Positions 43,539 to 53,157 of a DNA stretch of 64,000 bases are shown here, piece after piece. This DNA is from Rhizocola hellebori (GTDB lineage: Bacteria; Actinomycetota; Actinomycetes; Mycobacteriales; Micromonosporaceae), in contig NZ_BONY01000015.1 of the NCBI RefSeq assembly GCF_016862955.1, positions 1-64,000 on the forward strand, read 5' to 3'. Every line of letters starts with the position of its first letter. Positions within the stretch are counted from its first letter, which is position 1. The notes under the pieces were generated by a model that ran no database searches, was not told the origin of the DNA, and saw only the letters and a program-made list of their open reading frames with translations. The position numbers and the translations under genes were made by a program.

Positions 43539-45401
43539 CCGATCGATGGCGGGCATCGGCAGCTCCTTGTCCGGGTTGAGCACGATCCCGTGCCCATCTC
43601 CGGGCTCGGCGACCCTGTACCCGATGGCGACCTCGCCGCGCCGGCGAGCGGCCTCCACCGCGGTGGCGAAGGTGTAGCCCGGCGTCTGGCGCAGGTAGTA
43701 GGTGGACGGGCGGATGTAGATCTCGGCGCCCTCCGGGTCGAAGAGGTCGTCGAAGACCGACACCAGGTTTCGGTCCTCCGAGATCTGCGTCATCAGCAGG
43801 CTCACCAGCTGCTCGCTGACCACGAAGTCGTCGGCCTTGGTCAGCTGGGCCAGCGCCCTGTCCCGCTCGTCGCGCATCTCGCTGACGATCGATGCGGATC
43901 GGCCCGCGGTGGCCAGCAGGTCGCGAAGGTGCAGCAGGGTTACCAGCACCCGTGAGTCGGCGGTCAGCGGGTCTTCCTGGTCGTCGGAGAGCAGGATGAC
44001 GTTGCTGTACGAGGCGACGTCAAGCGAGGCGAGCACGCTGCGGTTGCGGATGTCGCCGTGCTTGGAGCGGATCATGACGTGGTGCAGTCGCTGCGCGAGG
44101 TTGGAGGCGACCGTGTCCGCGTCGGCGCGGTCGGTGACGATGTCGACCGTCGAGCCGTTGGCCACGTAGACGTCCAGCTGCTCGATGATCCGGGTGGCCC
44201 GGCCGTTCCAGCCGAGGAGCAGGGTGCTCTCGGGCGCGGCCGGACCTCGTACCCCATGAAGAATCGCCGTGTCATCGATGGGGAAGGTACGGCTGGCGAG
44301 CTTGATCTTCGAGTCGTCCTCGGCGAGCAGCACCAGCTTGTCCTGCGCGGTGATGGGGGTTTCCATCGGCGGGTTGAGGACGGTCTTGCCGTCGCCGGTG
44401 AGAATGCCGATCGGGCAACACTTGCGATAGGCCAGCAGCGCCACACCGAAGGTCTGGCCGACGAGGCCCTTCTCGGTCACCATGTAGAGCTCGTCGCCGC
44501 CGAAGTCGAACAGGTCGGTGTACACCACGGAAAGCTTGGATTGACGAGCGGTCTGCACCAGCAGGCGAGCGCTGATGTCGTCACCGTCGAGAACCGTTGC
44601 GTCACCGCCAGCGAGCTTGGCCACGGCGCGGTTACGGCTGTCGCGCACCGAGGCCACCACGTGATGCGGGCGTCCCCGGAAGGCCGGGCCTTTGTTGATG
44701 GCCAGCAGCACCTTGAGCACGAACGCATCGGCGTCCTCGGCCGAGACGCCGTCGGGCGAGAGCACGATGATGGACCGCGCCTCGTTGAGGTTCACCATCT
44801 CCAGGTCGGTCAGGTCAAGCGGGCTGCCGGTACGGAAGACGAGCTTGGTCTTTCCGGTCTTGGGCAGGCGATGGGCTACCTTGTCCTCCATCACGACCTT
44901 GTCCTGGTCGGCGAGGACGGCGATGGCTGTGCGGCCGCGGCTTTCGTTGGCGTCGAGCAGTTCCGAGATAACCGTATAGATCTGGTCTGACCAGCCGAGA
45001 ATGACGGTGTGGTTCTTCTCCAGCACCTGGGAGCGGCCCTTGCGCAGCTGCTCCATGCGCCGGTGCAAACCGGTGGTGAGCAGACCGATCAGAGCGCTGG
45101 CGAAGAAGATCCCGCCGATGGCGAGCACGAACCACAGCACCAGCACCTGCCACGCGCCGGTGCCGGGTGCGGAGAGGCTGAAGGTGGTGATGAAGGTCTG
45201 CCAGAGCAGCACCAACGGCGGTGGCACCTCTTCGCCCGGGGCGGGCGTGGTTGGGGCGACGACTTCGATGGCCAAGGTGACGACGCCCACAAGGGCGAAG
45301 GAGGCCACGGCGAGCCAGCCGATCAGCCCCCAGGTGCCTCTGGACATCGTGTTGTCGAACCAATAGCGCAGCTTCGCGCGAGTGCCAGGCCTACGTGACA
45401 T
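43515..45401 (-). CDS. CASTOR/POLLUX-like ion channel
   Basis: 628 residues. Two or three membrane helices with a pore-like segment near the N-terminus (about 22-50 and 82-110), then two RCK-like Rossmann domains (LEKNHTVILGWSDQIY and STLLLGWNGRATRII) as in plant CASTOR/POLLUX/DMI1 channels. The regulatory domains would respond to Ca2+ or nucleotides. GGAGGAA precedes the ATG. Bacterial members are poorly studied. A perfect hairpin lies just ahead of the ribosome site. Confidence 0.88.
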   Translation of the reverse strand: MSRRPGTRAKLRYWFDNTMSRGTWGLIGWLAVASFALVGVVTLAIEVVAPTTPAPGEEVPPPLVLLWQTFITTFSLSAPGTGAWQVLVLWFVLAIGGIFFASALIGLLTTGLHRRMEQLRKGRSQVLEKNHTVILGWSDQIYTVISELLDANESRGRTAIAVLADQDKVVMEDKVAHRLPKTGKTKLVFRTGSPLDLTDLEMVNLNEARSIIVLSPDGVSAEDADAFVLKVLLAINKGPAFRGRPHHVVASVRDSRNRAVAKLAGGDATVLDGDDISARLLVQTARQSKLSVVYTDLFDFGGDELYMVTEKGLVGQTFGVALLAYRKCCPIGILTGDGKTVLNPPMETPITAQDKLVLLAEDDSKIKLASRTFPIDDTAILHGVRGPAAPESTLLLGWNGRATRIIEQLDVYVANGSTVDIVTDRADADTVASNLAQRLHHVMIRSKHGDIRNRSVLASLDVASYSNVILLSDDQEDPLTADSRVLVTLLHLRDLLATAGRSASIVSEMRDERDRALAQLTKADDFVVSEQLVSLLMTQISEDRNLVSVFDDLFDPEGAEIYIRPSTYYLRQTPGYTFATAVEAARRRGEVAIGYRVAEPGDGHGIVLNPDKELPMPAIDRLIVLSTS

Positions 45402-45416
45402 ATCCGGATTCCTCCC

Positions 45417-45436
45417 GATCGCTGCGCACAGCGATC
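45417..45436 (-). promoter_or_regulatory. hairpin in the leader of the channel gene
   Basis: GATCGCTG (45417-45424) and CAGCGATC (45429-45436) flank 4 nt, 2 bp upstream (minus strand) of the ribosome site. It could be an operator or an RNA structure affecting translation. Confidence 0.45.
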
Positions 45437-45577
45437 ATCCGATGGTTCCCCCGCTCCGCCGGAAACACTGTAGTGACGTCGGTCCTGAAGCGACACCCCT
45501 AAAACCGGTGGCCTGTGAGTCGGTGATCACGGCACACTCTTGCGACGGCACACACCACGCACGGAAGGAGAGGTGTT

Positions 45578-46762
45578 ATGCCATTTAATGTCCTTGGAAC
45601 GGGGGCACCGCTCCGCCTGTGGGCCGATCCGGCCACGGTCGACGAGCGCGCGCTCGACCAGCTGCGCAACGTCGCCAACCTGCCGTGGGTGCACGCGGTC
45701 GCGGTGATGCCCGATGTGCACGTGGGCATCGGCGCCACGGTCGGCTCGGTGATTGCGATGCACGGCGCGGTCTCACCCGCGGCCGTGGGCGTGGACATCG
45801 GGTGCGGCATGACCGCGCAGCTGACCTCTCTGCGCGCCGAAGACCTGCCCGACGATCTGTCCCGGCTGCGCAGCGCCATCGAAAAGGCGGTGCCGGTCGG
45901 CTTCGGGATGCACAAGCACTCGGTCGATGTGGACCACCTCAAGACCGGCCTGCGCGGATGGCACGGGTTCTGGAGCGACTTCGATGACCTGGCCGCACCA
46001 CATGTGTTGCGGCGTAAGGGCCGGGCCATGCAGCAGCTGGGCACGCTGGGCGGCGGTAACCACTTCATCGAGGTGTGTCTGGACACCGAAGGCCGGGTGT
46101 GGCTGATGCTGCACTCGGGCTCGCGGGCCGTGGGCAACGAATTGGCGCAGTTCCACATCGAACGGGCCAAGGAGCTGCCACACAACATGGATCTGCCGGA
46201 CCCGAACCTCGCGGTTTTCGTCACCGGATCCCCGGCGATGGAGGCCTACCGGCGGGACCTGTTCTGGGCGCAGGACTACGCCCGGCGCAACCGTGCGGTG
46301 ATGATGGCGCTGCTTCGTGACGTGATGCTTCGCCAGTTCCGTAAGGTTTGTTTCGAGACCGAGATCTCCTGCCACCACAACTACGTGGCGGAGGAGGTGC
46401 ACGAGGGCCACGATGTGCTGGTGACTCGCAAGGGCGCGATCCGGGCGGGTGCGGGCGACCTGGGCATCATCCCGGGTTCGATGGGCGCTTCGTCGTTCGT
46501 CGTGCGCGGGCTAGGGTCGCCGGCGGCGCTGGAGTCGGCTTCGCACGGCGCGGGCCGGCGGATGAGCCGGGCCCAGGCCCGTAAGCAGTTCAAGGCGGCC
46601 GATCTGGCCGAGCAGACGCAAGGGGTCGAATGCCGTAAGGACAGCGGTGTCGTGGACGAGATCCCGGCCGCGTACAAGGACATCGACGAGGTGATGGCAC
46701 AGCAGTCGGACCTGGTCGAGATCGTGGCGCGGCTCAAGCAGGTGGTCTGCGTCAAGGGCTGA
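45578..46762 (+). CDS. rtcB: RtcB-type RNA ligase
   Basis: 394 residues. It joins 2',3'-cyclic-phosphate (or 3'-phosphate) and 5'-OH RNA ends using GTP and Mn2+. Metal and guanylate sites are visible: DVHVG, DIGCGM (Cys76), GGNHFIE, HSGSRAVG, IIPGSMGASSFVVRG and the guanylylated His323 in SHGAGRRMSR. Size matches short bacterial RtcB. AAGGAGAGG precedes ATG. No archease or rtcA gene is nearby, so its use in tRNA or stress RNA repair is open. Confidence 0.94.
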   Translation: MPFNVLGTGAPLRLWADPATVDERALDQLRNVANLPWVHAVAVMPDVHVGIGATVGSVIAMHGAVSPAAVGVDIGCGMTAQLTSLRAEDLPDDLSRLRSAIEKAVPVGFGMHKHSVDVDHLKTGLRGWHGFWSDFDDLAAPHVLRRKGRAMQQLGTLGGGNHFIEVCLDTEGRVWLMLHSGSRAVGNELAQFHIERAKELPHNMDLPDPNLAVFVTGSPAMEAYRRDLFWAQDYARRNRAVMMALLRDVMLRQFRKVCFETEISCHHNYVAEEVHEGHDVLVTRKGAIRAGAGDLGIIPGSMGASSFVVRGLGSPAALESASHGAGRRMSRAQARKQFKAADLAEQTQGVECRKDSGVVDEIPAAYKDIDEVMAQQSDLVEIVARLKQVVCVKG

Positions 46763-46795
46763 AAAGATGCCCAGACCATGGGTCTGGGCATCTTT
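46763..46795. terminator. perfect bidirectional terminator after rtcB
   Basis: AAAGATGCCCAGACC (46763-46777) and GGTCTGGGCATCTTT (46781-46795) are perfect 15-bp arms with a 3-nt loop and A/T ends, shared with the convergent oxidoreductase gene. Confidence 0.95.
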
Positions 46796-46798
46796 GGC

Positions 46799-48169
46799 TT
46801 ACCGGCCGTCGGGTGCGATGTTCTGGTTGAGCCGGAACGCGTTGTCGGGATCGTAGGTGTTCTTCAGCGCCACCAGCCGTTTGTAGGTGGTGTCGCCGTA
46901 GGCGGCCCGGACGCGGTCAGCGCCTTCCTCTCCCATGAAGTTGACATAGGAGCCACCGTCCGAGTAGGGCTGCATGGCGTCCCACAGCTTCCGTGTCCAC
47001 GCCACGTGCGGCCCGTCGTCGCCGGGCAGCGCCCAGCGGGCATTGATGTTAAGCACGAATGGTGCGCTGCGGTGGCCGAAAGCGGTGGCGTCTGCGGGCA
47101 CCCGGCCGGCCGCGCCGCCGAGCGAGGCGAACTTGAAGTCCGAAAGCGGTGAGGTGATTTCGTCGAGGTGCTCGGAAAGGATGGGCAGCGCCTCATCCGG
47201 GATCCCGGTGAGATATTCGGCCTTCCAATAGTTCCCGAAGCCCTCCGCCCACGAGCCGTCCAGCATCGACTGGAATTGGGTGTACTGCCGCGGCTGCATC
47301 AGGTTGACGATCGGTTTGGCGAAGCCGGAAAGCGGAGCCAGCGCGCGAGCACCCTCCTCAAGCGAGCCCACGTAACAGCCGACCACGGCCACCACCGGCT
47401 GCCCGTGCACCTCGGTGGGCAGGAACGGCGCGGCGGGGGCGCGCCGCATCACCAGGAACAGGGTCAGCTCGTCGGGCGCGGCCAGCATGAGGTCGCGGAA
47501 GCCGCTGACCACCTGGGGCAGATCCTTGCCGTGGTAGAAGACCAGGCCGGCCATCAGCTCCGGTCCGACCGGATGTTGTTGGTACTCAAAGGTGGTGACG
47601 ATGCCGAAGTTGCCTCCACCGCCGCGCAGCCCCCACAGCAGCTCGGGATTTTCGGTCTCGCTCACCCGGACCAGCTCGCCCGCGGCGGTCACCAGGTCGG
47701 CCCCGGTCAGATTGTCGACAGTGAACCCGTACGGGCGATGCAGCCAGCCGATCCCGCCGCCCAGCGTGAAACCCGCTATCCCTGTGGTGGAAACGATTCC
47801 GCCGGTCACCGCGAGCCCGAACGCCTGCGTTTCCGCGTCCAGGTCGCGCCAGAGCAGCCCCGGCTGGGCCCAGGCCGTCCCGGCGGACGGGTCCACCCGC
47901 ACCCCTTTCATCGCCGACAGGTCGATGACCAAGCCGTCGTCACACGTGCCGCTGCCTGCGACGTTGTGGCCACCCCCGCGCACGGCCATGAGCAGGTCGT
48001 GCTCGCGGGCGTAGCGTACCGATGCCAGGACGTCGGCCACGCCCGCACACCGCACCACCATCGCGGGGTGCCGGTCGATGGCGCCGTTCCACACCCGCCG
48101 CGCCTGGTCGTAGCCCTCATGCCCGGGCAGGAAAACCTGTCCCCGCACGGCATCCTGAAGAGCTTTCAT
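46799..48169 (-). CDS. FAD-linked oxidoreductase (BBE-like)
   Basis: 456 residues. The N-terminal FAD-binding_4 domain carries RGGGHNVAGSGT, whose His is the usual covalent flavin site, and the C-terminal BBE motif region is LVALKNTYDPDNAFRLNQNI. The second, cysteine-linked attachment of bicovalent enzymes is not seen. Members oxidise sugars, alcohols or natural-product intermediates. ATG 48169 has GGGAG 7 nt upstream; GTG 48196 is possible. Divergent from a HxlR regulator that probably controls it. Confidence 0.9.
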   Translation of the reverse strand: MKALQDAVRGQVFLPGHEGYDQARRVWNGAIDRHPAMVVRCAGVADVLASVRYAREHDLLMAVRGGGHNVAGSGTCDDGLVIDLSAMKGVRVDPSAGTAWAQPGLLWRDLDAETQAFGLAVTGGIVSTTGIAGFTLGGGIGWLHRPYGFTVDNLTGADLVTAAGELVRVSETENPELLWGLRGGGGNFGIVTTFEYQQHPVGPELMAGLVFYHGKDLPQVVSGFRDLMLAAPDELTLFLVMRRAPAAPFLPTEVHGQPVVAVVGCYVGSLEEGARALAPLSGFAKPIVNLMQPRQYTQFQSMLDGSWAEGFGNYWKAEYLTGIPDEALPILSEHLDEITSPLSDFKFASLGGAAGRVPADATAFGHRSAPFVLNINARWALPGDDGPHVAWTRKLWDAMQPYSDGGSYVNFMGEEGADRVRAAYGDTTYKRLVALKNTYDPDNAFRLNQNIAPDGR

Positions 48170-48307
48170 CTCGGTCTCCCAATTGGTCAAACTCACTCTT
48201 GGCGTAAGCCTCTCCCGCCCAGAGTTGGAGAGTAAGGCCGCAGATCGGAGCAACGACGCCCGATTTCTGGACTAGCCCCGGACGTGTGACGGCCAAATAC
48301 TGTCCTG

Positions 48308-49012
48308 GTGACCTCCTATCGGCAGTACTGTCCAATCGCGCGCGGCGCCGAGATCTTCGCCGAGCGGTGGACACCGTTGATTATCCGCAACCTCTATCTG
48401 GGTTGCCGGACGTTCACCGAGATCCTCGAAGGCGCGCCGGGCATGTCCAAAACGCTGCTGACCGAGCGGCTGCGGGCGATGGAGCGCTACGAGGTGGTGG
48501 AGCGCCGGCAGCGGCCCAGCGGCCGCGGCTCCACCTATCATCTGACCCCGTCCGGGGTCGAGCTGGTCGATGTCTGCATGGCCCTGGGCAACTGGGGCGC
48601 CCGCTGGCTCGAGGTCGCGCCGGAGCATCTCGGGCCGCACGTGGTGCTCTGGACCATGGCACGGCTGGCCGACCGCAGCGACCTGCCGCAGCCGCGGCTG
48701 GTGATTCGCTTCGACATCACCGACGTCGAGCGCCCCAATCGCTATTGGCTGGTACTGGAGACCGCCAACGCCGAGGTGTGCCAGATCCCGCCCGGCTACG
48801 CGGAGGATCTCGTGGTCAGTACCACGTCGGAGTGGCTCGCCAAGTGGCACATGGGTTGGATCTCCCTGTCGGCCGCGCAGCGCCGCCAGGTGATCAGCGT
48901 CGCCGGCCCGCCGCGCCTGGCCCGCAAGCTCGGCTCGCTGGGCCTGAGCCGTTTCGCCGACGTCGCCCCGGCCCGCCAATCGGTGAACACCCCCATCGGC
49001 AGCCCGGCCTGA
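48308..49012 (+). CDS. HxlR-family transcriptional regulator
   Basis: 234 residues. N-terminal HxlR winged helix with the usual Cys (MTSYRQYCPIARG), ERWTPLIIRNL and TFTEILEGAPGMSKTLLTERLRAM; the C-terminal 120 residues resemble an SCP2-like lipid-binding domain. GTG 48308 may be leaderless. TACTGTCC occurs at 48298-48305 and 48326-48333, a possible binding site. Redox or lipid sensing and control of the divergent oxidoreductase are inferences. Confidence 0.85.
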   Translation: MTSYRQYCPIARGAEIFAERWTPLIIRNLYLGCRTFTEILEGAPGMSKTLLTERLRAMERYEVVERRQRPSGRGSTYHLTPSGVELVDVCMALGNWGARWLEVAPEHLGPHVVLWTMARLADRSDLPQPRLVIRFDITDVERPNRYWLVLETANAEVCQIPPGYAEDLVVSTTSEWLAKWHMGWISLSAAQRRQVISVAGPPRLARKLGSLGLSRFADVAPARQSVNTPIGSPA

Positions 49013-49082
49013 TTTCACGTCGGCATCGTGAGCTTGGAGGCAGAGGTAGGCTCGGCGAATCGTCAATAGAAAGGAGCTGAAG

Positions 49083-50108
49083 ATGCCTTTCGCTCCAAGC
49101 CGGGCCATAGTGGCCGCCACCGCGGTCGCGATGACCGGCTTGCTCGCTATTCCGGCCAGCGGCGCCACGCCGTCATCGACGGCAGAGGCGACCGTATTCC
49201 TGCCAAACCCGGTGCAGCAGTTGGGTTTGCAGAACCTGGCCGACAACAAGGACGCCGACAGCGCGGCGTTCGGCCCGGCCTATCGCCGGGTCGTGCTCTC
49301 CGACCTGGACGGCTCCGGCACGCTTACCGGCGCCTATGTAACGGTCAAAAGCAAGACCGGCAAGCCGGCCGCGGCGGTCAACGGCGCGTTCCCGGTCTGG
49401 CACCGCGACGCGGACCAGTTCGAGCAGGTCATGGGCTACTACTGGGTGACCACCGCACAGCACTACCTGCAACACCTGGGTTTCGGCGGTGCCCTGCGCC
49501 CGGTGAACCAGCGGCAGATTCAGTTGCGCATCGACCAGTTCGGTGGCGACAACTCCTTCTTCCGTGATGACAAGGCGAACATCACGCTTGGCAAAGGAGG
49601 TGTGGACGACGCCGAGGACGCCGAGGTGATCGTTCACGAGTACGGGCACTCTGTCCAAGACGGACAGGTGGCCGGCTTCGGCACCAACCTGGAGTCCGGC
49701 TCGATCGGCGAGGCTTTCAGCGACTACCTCGCGGTCGTGGTCACCAGCTGGGCCGCGGGCACACCGACCCTGACCGACGAGGCCTGCGTCGCCGATTGGG
49801 ATTCGGTTTCCTACACCCTTGCCCCGCATTGCCTTCGCCGTGTCGACGAGAACAAGCACTACCCCGAGGACGTGATCGGCGAGGTACACGCCGACGGCGA
49901 GATCTGGTCGCGCGCGCTCTGGGACATCCGTAACGCGCTCGGGGACACCCGGGCCAGCACTCTGATCATCGACGCGCAGTTCGACTTCGCCGTGGACACC
50001 TCGTTCCACGACGCCGCGCTGCACACCGTCGCGGCCGCCCAGCGCCTCTACGGCGCCGGCGCAGCCAGCACTGTTCAGGCCGCGTTCCACGCGCGCGGCT
50101 TCCTGTAG
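49083..50108 (+). CDS. secreted HExxH metalloprotease, M36/thermolysin-like
   Basis: 341 residues, much shorter than usual fungalysins. Signal peptide to about residue 27, then a catalytic domain with HEYGH (His185, Glu186, His189) and Glu210 in EAFSDY, the spacing of gluzincins. Propeptide is missing or very short and no C-terminal domain is present. AAAGGAG precedes the ATG. Expected to be secreted; may be regulated differently from proteases that need a propeptide. Confidence 0.82.
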   Translation: MPFAPSRAIVAATAVAMTGLLAIPASGATPSSTAEATVFLPNPVQQLGLQNLADNKDADSAAFGPAYRRVVLSDLDGSGTLTGAYVTVKSKTGKPAAAVNGAFPVWHRDADQFEQVMGYYWVTTAQHYLQHLGFGGALRPVNQRQIQLRIDQFGGDNSFFRDDKANITLGKGGVDDAEDAEVIVHEYGHSVQDGQVAGFGTNLESGSIGEAFSDYLAVVVTSWAAGTPTLTDEACVADWDSVSYTLAPHCLRRVDENKHYPEDVIGEVHADGEIWSRALWDIRNALGDTRASTLIIDAQFDFAVDTSFHDAALHTVAAAQRLYGAGAASTVQAAFHARGFL

Positions 50109-50175
50109 TCCGGCAAGGCCGCTTACGAGCGGGTCGTGTGCAGCGGGTGCGGCTGCGCACGAACCCACCGACGTC

Positions 50176-50988
50176 TCAGTCGGAGAAGACTCTCGCCTCC
50201 GCGTCAGCGATGATTTCGGCCGGGGTCGGTGGCTGGGTCATCAGCCGCACCTGCACCTCCACGCTCGGGTCGCCCACCTGCCGGGCCTGCGCCACCGCTT
50301 CGGCCAGGTCGTAGCGGGTCTGGCGCAGCTGCACATCCGGGCCGAGCAAGGCCCAGAATGCCGTTCCCGGCTCGCTTTCATGGTAGGCAAGGCCCACGCT
50401 GCCGGGGTTGACGCTTCGCCAGTCACCCACCCGCCGGTCGAACTGAAGATGGGTGTGGCCGGTGACGATGACCCGCTCATCGATGCCCTCGGCCAGCTCG
50501 GCGAAGCGCTGCGCCGAGGTCGCCGGGGTGACGCATTCGGTGTCGCTTCGGGGGGAGCCGTGGCAGAACCGCACCGCGCCCAGCCCGGTCACTTCGACGA
50601 CCAACGTGAAGGGCATTGCGGCAAGGAATTCGACCGCCTCCGGCGAATGCTGGGAGGGCATCCACCCGTCGCGTGGCCTGTTCGGCTCGGGTGGCCGGCC
50701 GTCGCGCACCAGCTGCACGACCATCCGGTCGGCGTTGCCGCGTACGAAGACCGCCGTCAGGTCATGCATCAGCTTGATGGTGCGCTCCGGCTGCGGCCCC
50801 CACGTCAGGTCTCCACAGTGGACAATGAGCTCCGCACCCGAGGCGTCGATCTCGGCCAGCACCGCTTCCAGCGCAGGAATGTTGCCGTGGACATCGGAGA
50901 TCACCGCTACTTTGCGAAACGGGCCCAGCGGCGGCACCGGGCGCTCGCCGGGCCACGGCCCGTGCAGGATCCTCAATTCGCCTTCCAT
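50176..50988 (-). CDS. calcineurin-like metallophosphoesterase (YfcE type)
   Basis: 270 residues. Metal sites SDVHGN, GDLTWGP, GNAD, CHGSPR and GHTHLQF are all present, and the fold resembles YfcE/MJ0936 phosphodiesterases. ATG 50988 starts the conserved part. Only 27 bp separate it from the divergent DUF1345 gene. Substrate unknown. Confidence 0.9.
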   Translation of the reverse strand: MEGELRILHGPWPGERPVPPLGPFRKVAVISDVHGNIPALEAVLAEIDASGAELIVHCGDLTWGPQPERTIKLMHDLTAVFVRGNADRMVVQLVRDGRPPEPNRPRDGWMPSQHSPEAVEFLAAMPFTLVVEVTGLGAVRFCHGSPRSDTECVTPATSAQRFAELAEGIDERVIVTGHTHLQFDRRVGDWRSVNPGSVGLAYHESEPGTAFWALLGPDVQLRQTRYDLAEAVAQARQVGDPSVEVQVRLMTQPPTPAEIIADAEARVFSD

Positions 50989-51015
50989 TAACCCATTCTC
51001 GTTCGTTACACGGTC

Positions 51016-51645
51016 GTGAGGAAGCTCGGCATCGTCATCGCTCGGGGCATCGAGCTGATACTGGGCGTATCCGGCCTGAGCTACTTCATCCTCAGCGACG
51101 AGGACGCCAAGTGGGAGGTGGCCTTCCTCGCCGCGTGGAGCTTTGTCGCCTTCACCTATATCTGTGTGGGTACGTTGGTGGTGCGCCGATGGAGCAAGAC
51201 CGATCCCGGCAAGCCGATGCCGCCCACCGCGGGCTGGGCGGGCAGTGTCTTCACCCGGCGGCTCGGCTTCCTGCTCACCGTTGCCGCCAGCCTCACCGGA
51301 ATGAACGCCGCGCTCAGCGCCCTCGCCGACCATGAGGATGAGGCCATCGGGGCGGTGGTACCGGGTCTCGGGGTGCTGGCGATGGTCAGCGCCTGGGTGC
51401 TGCTGCATTCCGGATACGCCCGCTTCTACAGCTATTGGTCCGAGTGGAAGTTCCCGGCGTGCCCGCATCCCGGGCCCACCGAGTTCCTCTACTTCGCCTT
51501 CACCGTCGGCGTCTCCTTCGCCGCGTCGGATGTGGAGGTACAGAACCGCACGTTGCGCTGGCACGTGATGGTGCACTCGGTCATCAGCTTCTTCTACAAC
51601 GCGGTCGTGCTAGCCGTCGCGGTCAGCATCATCACCGGCAAGTGA
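51016..51645 (+). CDS. DUF1345 membrane protein
   Basis: 209 residues, four or five membrane helices, ending with the family segment VGVSFAASDVEVQNRTLRWHVMVHSVISFFYNAVVLAVAV. Function unknown. GTG start with little room upstream suggests a leaderless message. Confidence 0.85.
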   Translation: MRKLGIVIARGIELILGVSGLSYFILSDEDAKWEVAFLAAWSFVAFTYICVGTLVVRRWSKTDPGKPMPPTAGWAGSVFTRRLGFLLTVAASLTGMNAALSALADHEDEAIGAVVPGLGVLAMVSAWVLLHSGYARFYSYWSEWKFPACPHPGPTEFLYFAFTVGVSFAASDVEVQNRTLRWHVMVHSVISFFYNAVVLAVAVSIITGK

Positions 51646-51657
51646 CGTGGATGATGC

Positions 51658-52158
51658 TTAGTTGACCTTCGCCTCCAGCTCGATTGTCTGCGTCTTCTCC
51701 GCCCCGCCGCCCACCGTGTGCAGAATGTATTTGTGCTTGTAGGTTCCGGCGGAGCTGCTGCAGGCGAACGGGAATGATTGGCTGGACTTCTTGTCATAGG
51801 TGCCGAACAGTCCCGGCCCATCGATGGACACGAAGACCTGGTTGACGTTGACCGCTTCCCATTCGAGCACCGCGTCGTTGCCCCCGAAAGTCCCACCCGG
51901 CCCGCTGCTGGGGCACGACGGCTTGGTCTTGACCCGGAAGTAAAGGATTGTCGGCCCGGTCGGCGGGGCGGTGGTGGCCGGGCTGCTCTTCGGCGTCGAG
52001 GTCGGCGAGTTGGTCGCCGTGGCGGTGGCCGCGCCGGTCGGTGCTGCCGTCGGCGTCAGCACCGTGTCCAGGGTGGGCGTGGCCGAAGGGGTCTTGGAGG
52101 TGCAGCCGGTGAGGGCGAGCAGGGTGGCGGCAGCAGCGAGCGCGAGGCGGCGGGTCAT
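51658..52158 (-). CDS. lipoprotein, last gene of WXG-like operon
   Basis: 166 residues. Lipobox ALTGC (Cys18), then 50 residues rich in Thr, Pro and Ser, and a compact domain with conserved-looking Cys pair (PSCPSSG and FACSSSAG) that may form an Ig-like or ligand-binding fold. ATG 52158 gives the leader. It lies 63 bp downstream of the WXG100-like genes on the same strand. Family unknown. Confidence 0.7.
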   Translation of the reverse strand: MTRRLALAAAATLLALTGCTSKTPSATPTLDTVLTPTAAPTGAATATATNSPTSTPKSSPATTAPPTGPTILYFRVKTKPSCPSSGPGGTFGGNDAVLEWEAVNVNQVFVSIDGPGLFGTYDKKSSQSFPFACSSSAGTYKHKYILHTVGGGAEKTQTIELEAKVN

Positions 52159-52221
52159 GCGCCGAGGGTAGGGCCGCAGCCTCCCCACCGCCCCAATATC
52201 GTCGCGAACTTGACCAGCCGA

Positions 52222-53157
52222 TCAGTTCCCGACCGTGTGCTCAAAGTCGACATCGGTGCCGCCGATGACGTCGATGACGTTGGGCCGCAACGAAACGAGC
52301 GGATTCAGCTGGCGATTGTCGGCCTGGTTCTGCGCCGTGGCCAGCAGGCCGGCATCGTAGGTGAGCACGTCGACGAGGATCGTCTCGGCGTCGGCCATGT
52401 CCTGCTTCAGCTGGGTGATCGCCGCATTCATCGAGTCCAGTACGCCTTGCACGTTGCCGCCGCCGACCTCGACCCCGGCCGAATCCGCGCCCAGGCTCAT
52501 CGCGTTGCCCAGCACGGCCAGCGGCACGGTGAGGACGGGTCCGCCACCGTACATTGCGGCCAGGATCCCGACGACCAGGGCGGCGATGCTGAACATTACG
52601 GCCGCGGGGGTTCCGCCGCCGGGCAGCGCGTTGAGCGCCACGATCATGCGGTCACCGATCTCGATGATCTTCGCCCGGCTCTCGGTGAGGATCTTCTCGT
52701 ACCCCTCCAGCACCGTGGCGAACTCGGCGACGAGCGCCACCTGGTTGTGCCGGATCTGGGTCAGCGGGCCGAGGAAGTTGAGCCGGAACGCCTCGGCGGC
52801 CGAGCCGTACCACTCCGCCGTATTGGAGTGGATCTCGTCGATGTAGCCGAGGGCGGGGTCTTCGGTGTTGGTCTGGAAGCTTCCGGTGATGTACCGAAGG
52901 CTGTCGCGCATAGCCGCGACCCGCTCCGGATCCGGCTCGGTGAACCACACGAACTCGGGCCGAATGGTCGACGCGACCACGTCGGCGAGGGCGGCGAGCG
53001 GTTCCGGGTCTATAGCGATCTGGACAGGTATGGGGTCGCCCGGCATCGGCTGGATGTAGGGCATGCTGACCGGCTGGTACAGCTCGTCGAAGTACTTCTG
53101 GCGCACGAGCGCGGCCACCTCATCGGCCTTGGCGAGAATTTCCGCGTTGGTCGTCAT
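52222..53157 (-). CDS. long WXG100-like helical protein
   Basis: 311 residues. Helical throughout, with WYGSAAEAFRLNF (a WxG motif) near residue 112, long amphipathic helices, a hydrophobic hairpin (about 200-235, IAALVVGILAAMYGGG) and a final helical part. This fits an LXG/EspA-like type VII secretion substrate or membrane-disrupting factor. ATG 53157 overlaps the upstream gene's stop (ATGA). No EccC ATPase or other secretion component is in the window. Confidence 0.6.
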   Translation of the reverse strand: MTTNAEILAKADEVAALVRQKYFDELYQPVSMPYIQPMPGDPIPVQIAIDPEPLAALADVVASTIRPEFVWFTEPDPERVAAMRDSLRYITGSFQTNTEDPALGYIDEIHSNTAEWYGSAAEAFRLNFLGPLTQIRHNQVALVAEFATVLEGYEKILTESRAKIIEIGDRMIVALNALPGGGTPAAVMFSIAALVVGILAAMYGGGPVLTVPLAVLGNAMSLGADSAGVEVGGGNVQGVLDSMNAAITQLKQDMADAETILVDVLTYDAGLLATAQNQADNRQLNPLVSLRPNVIDVIGGTDVDFEHTVGN

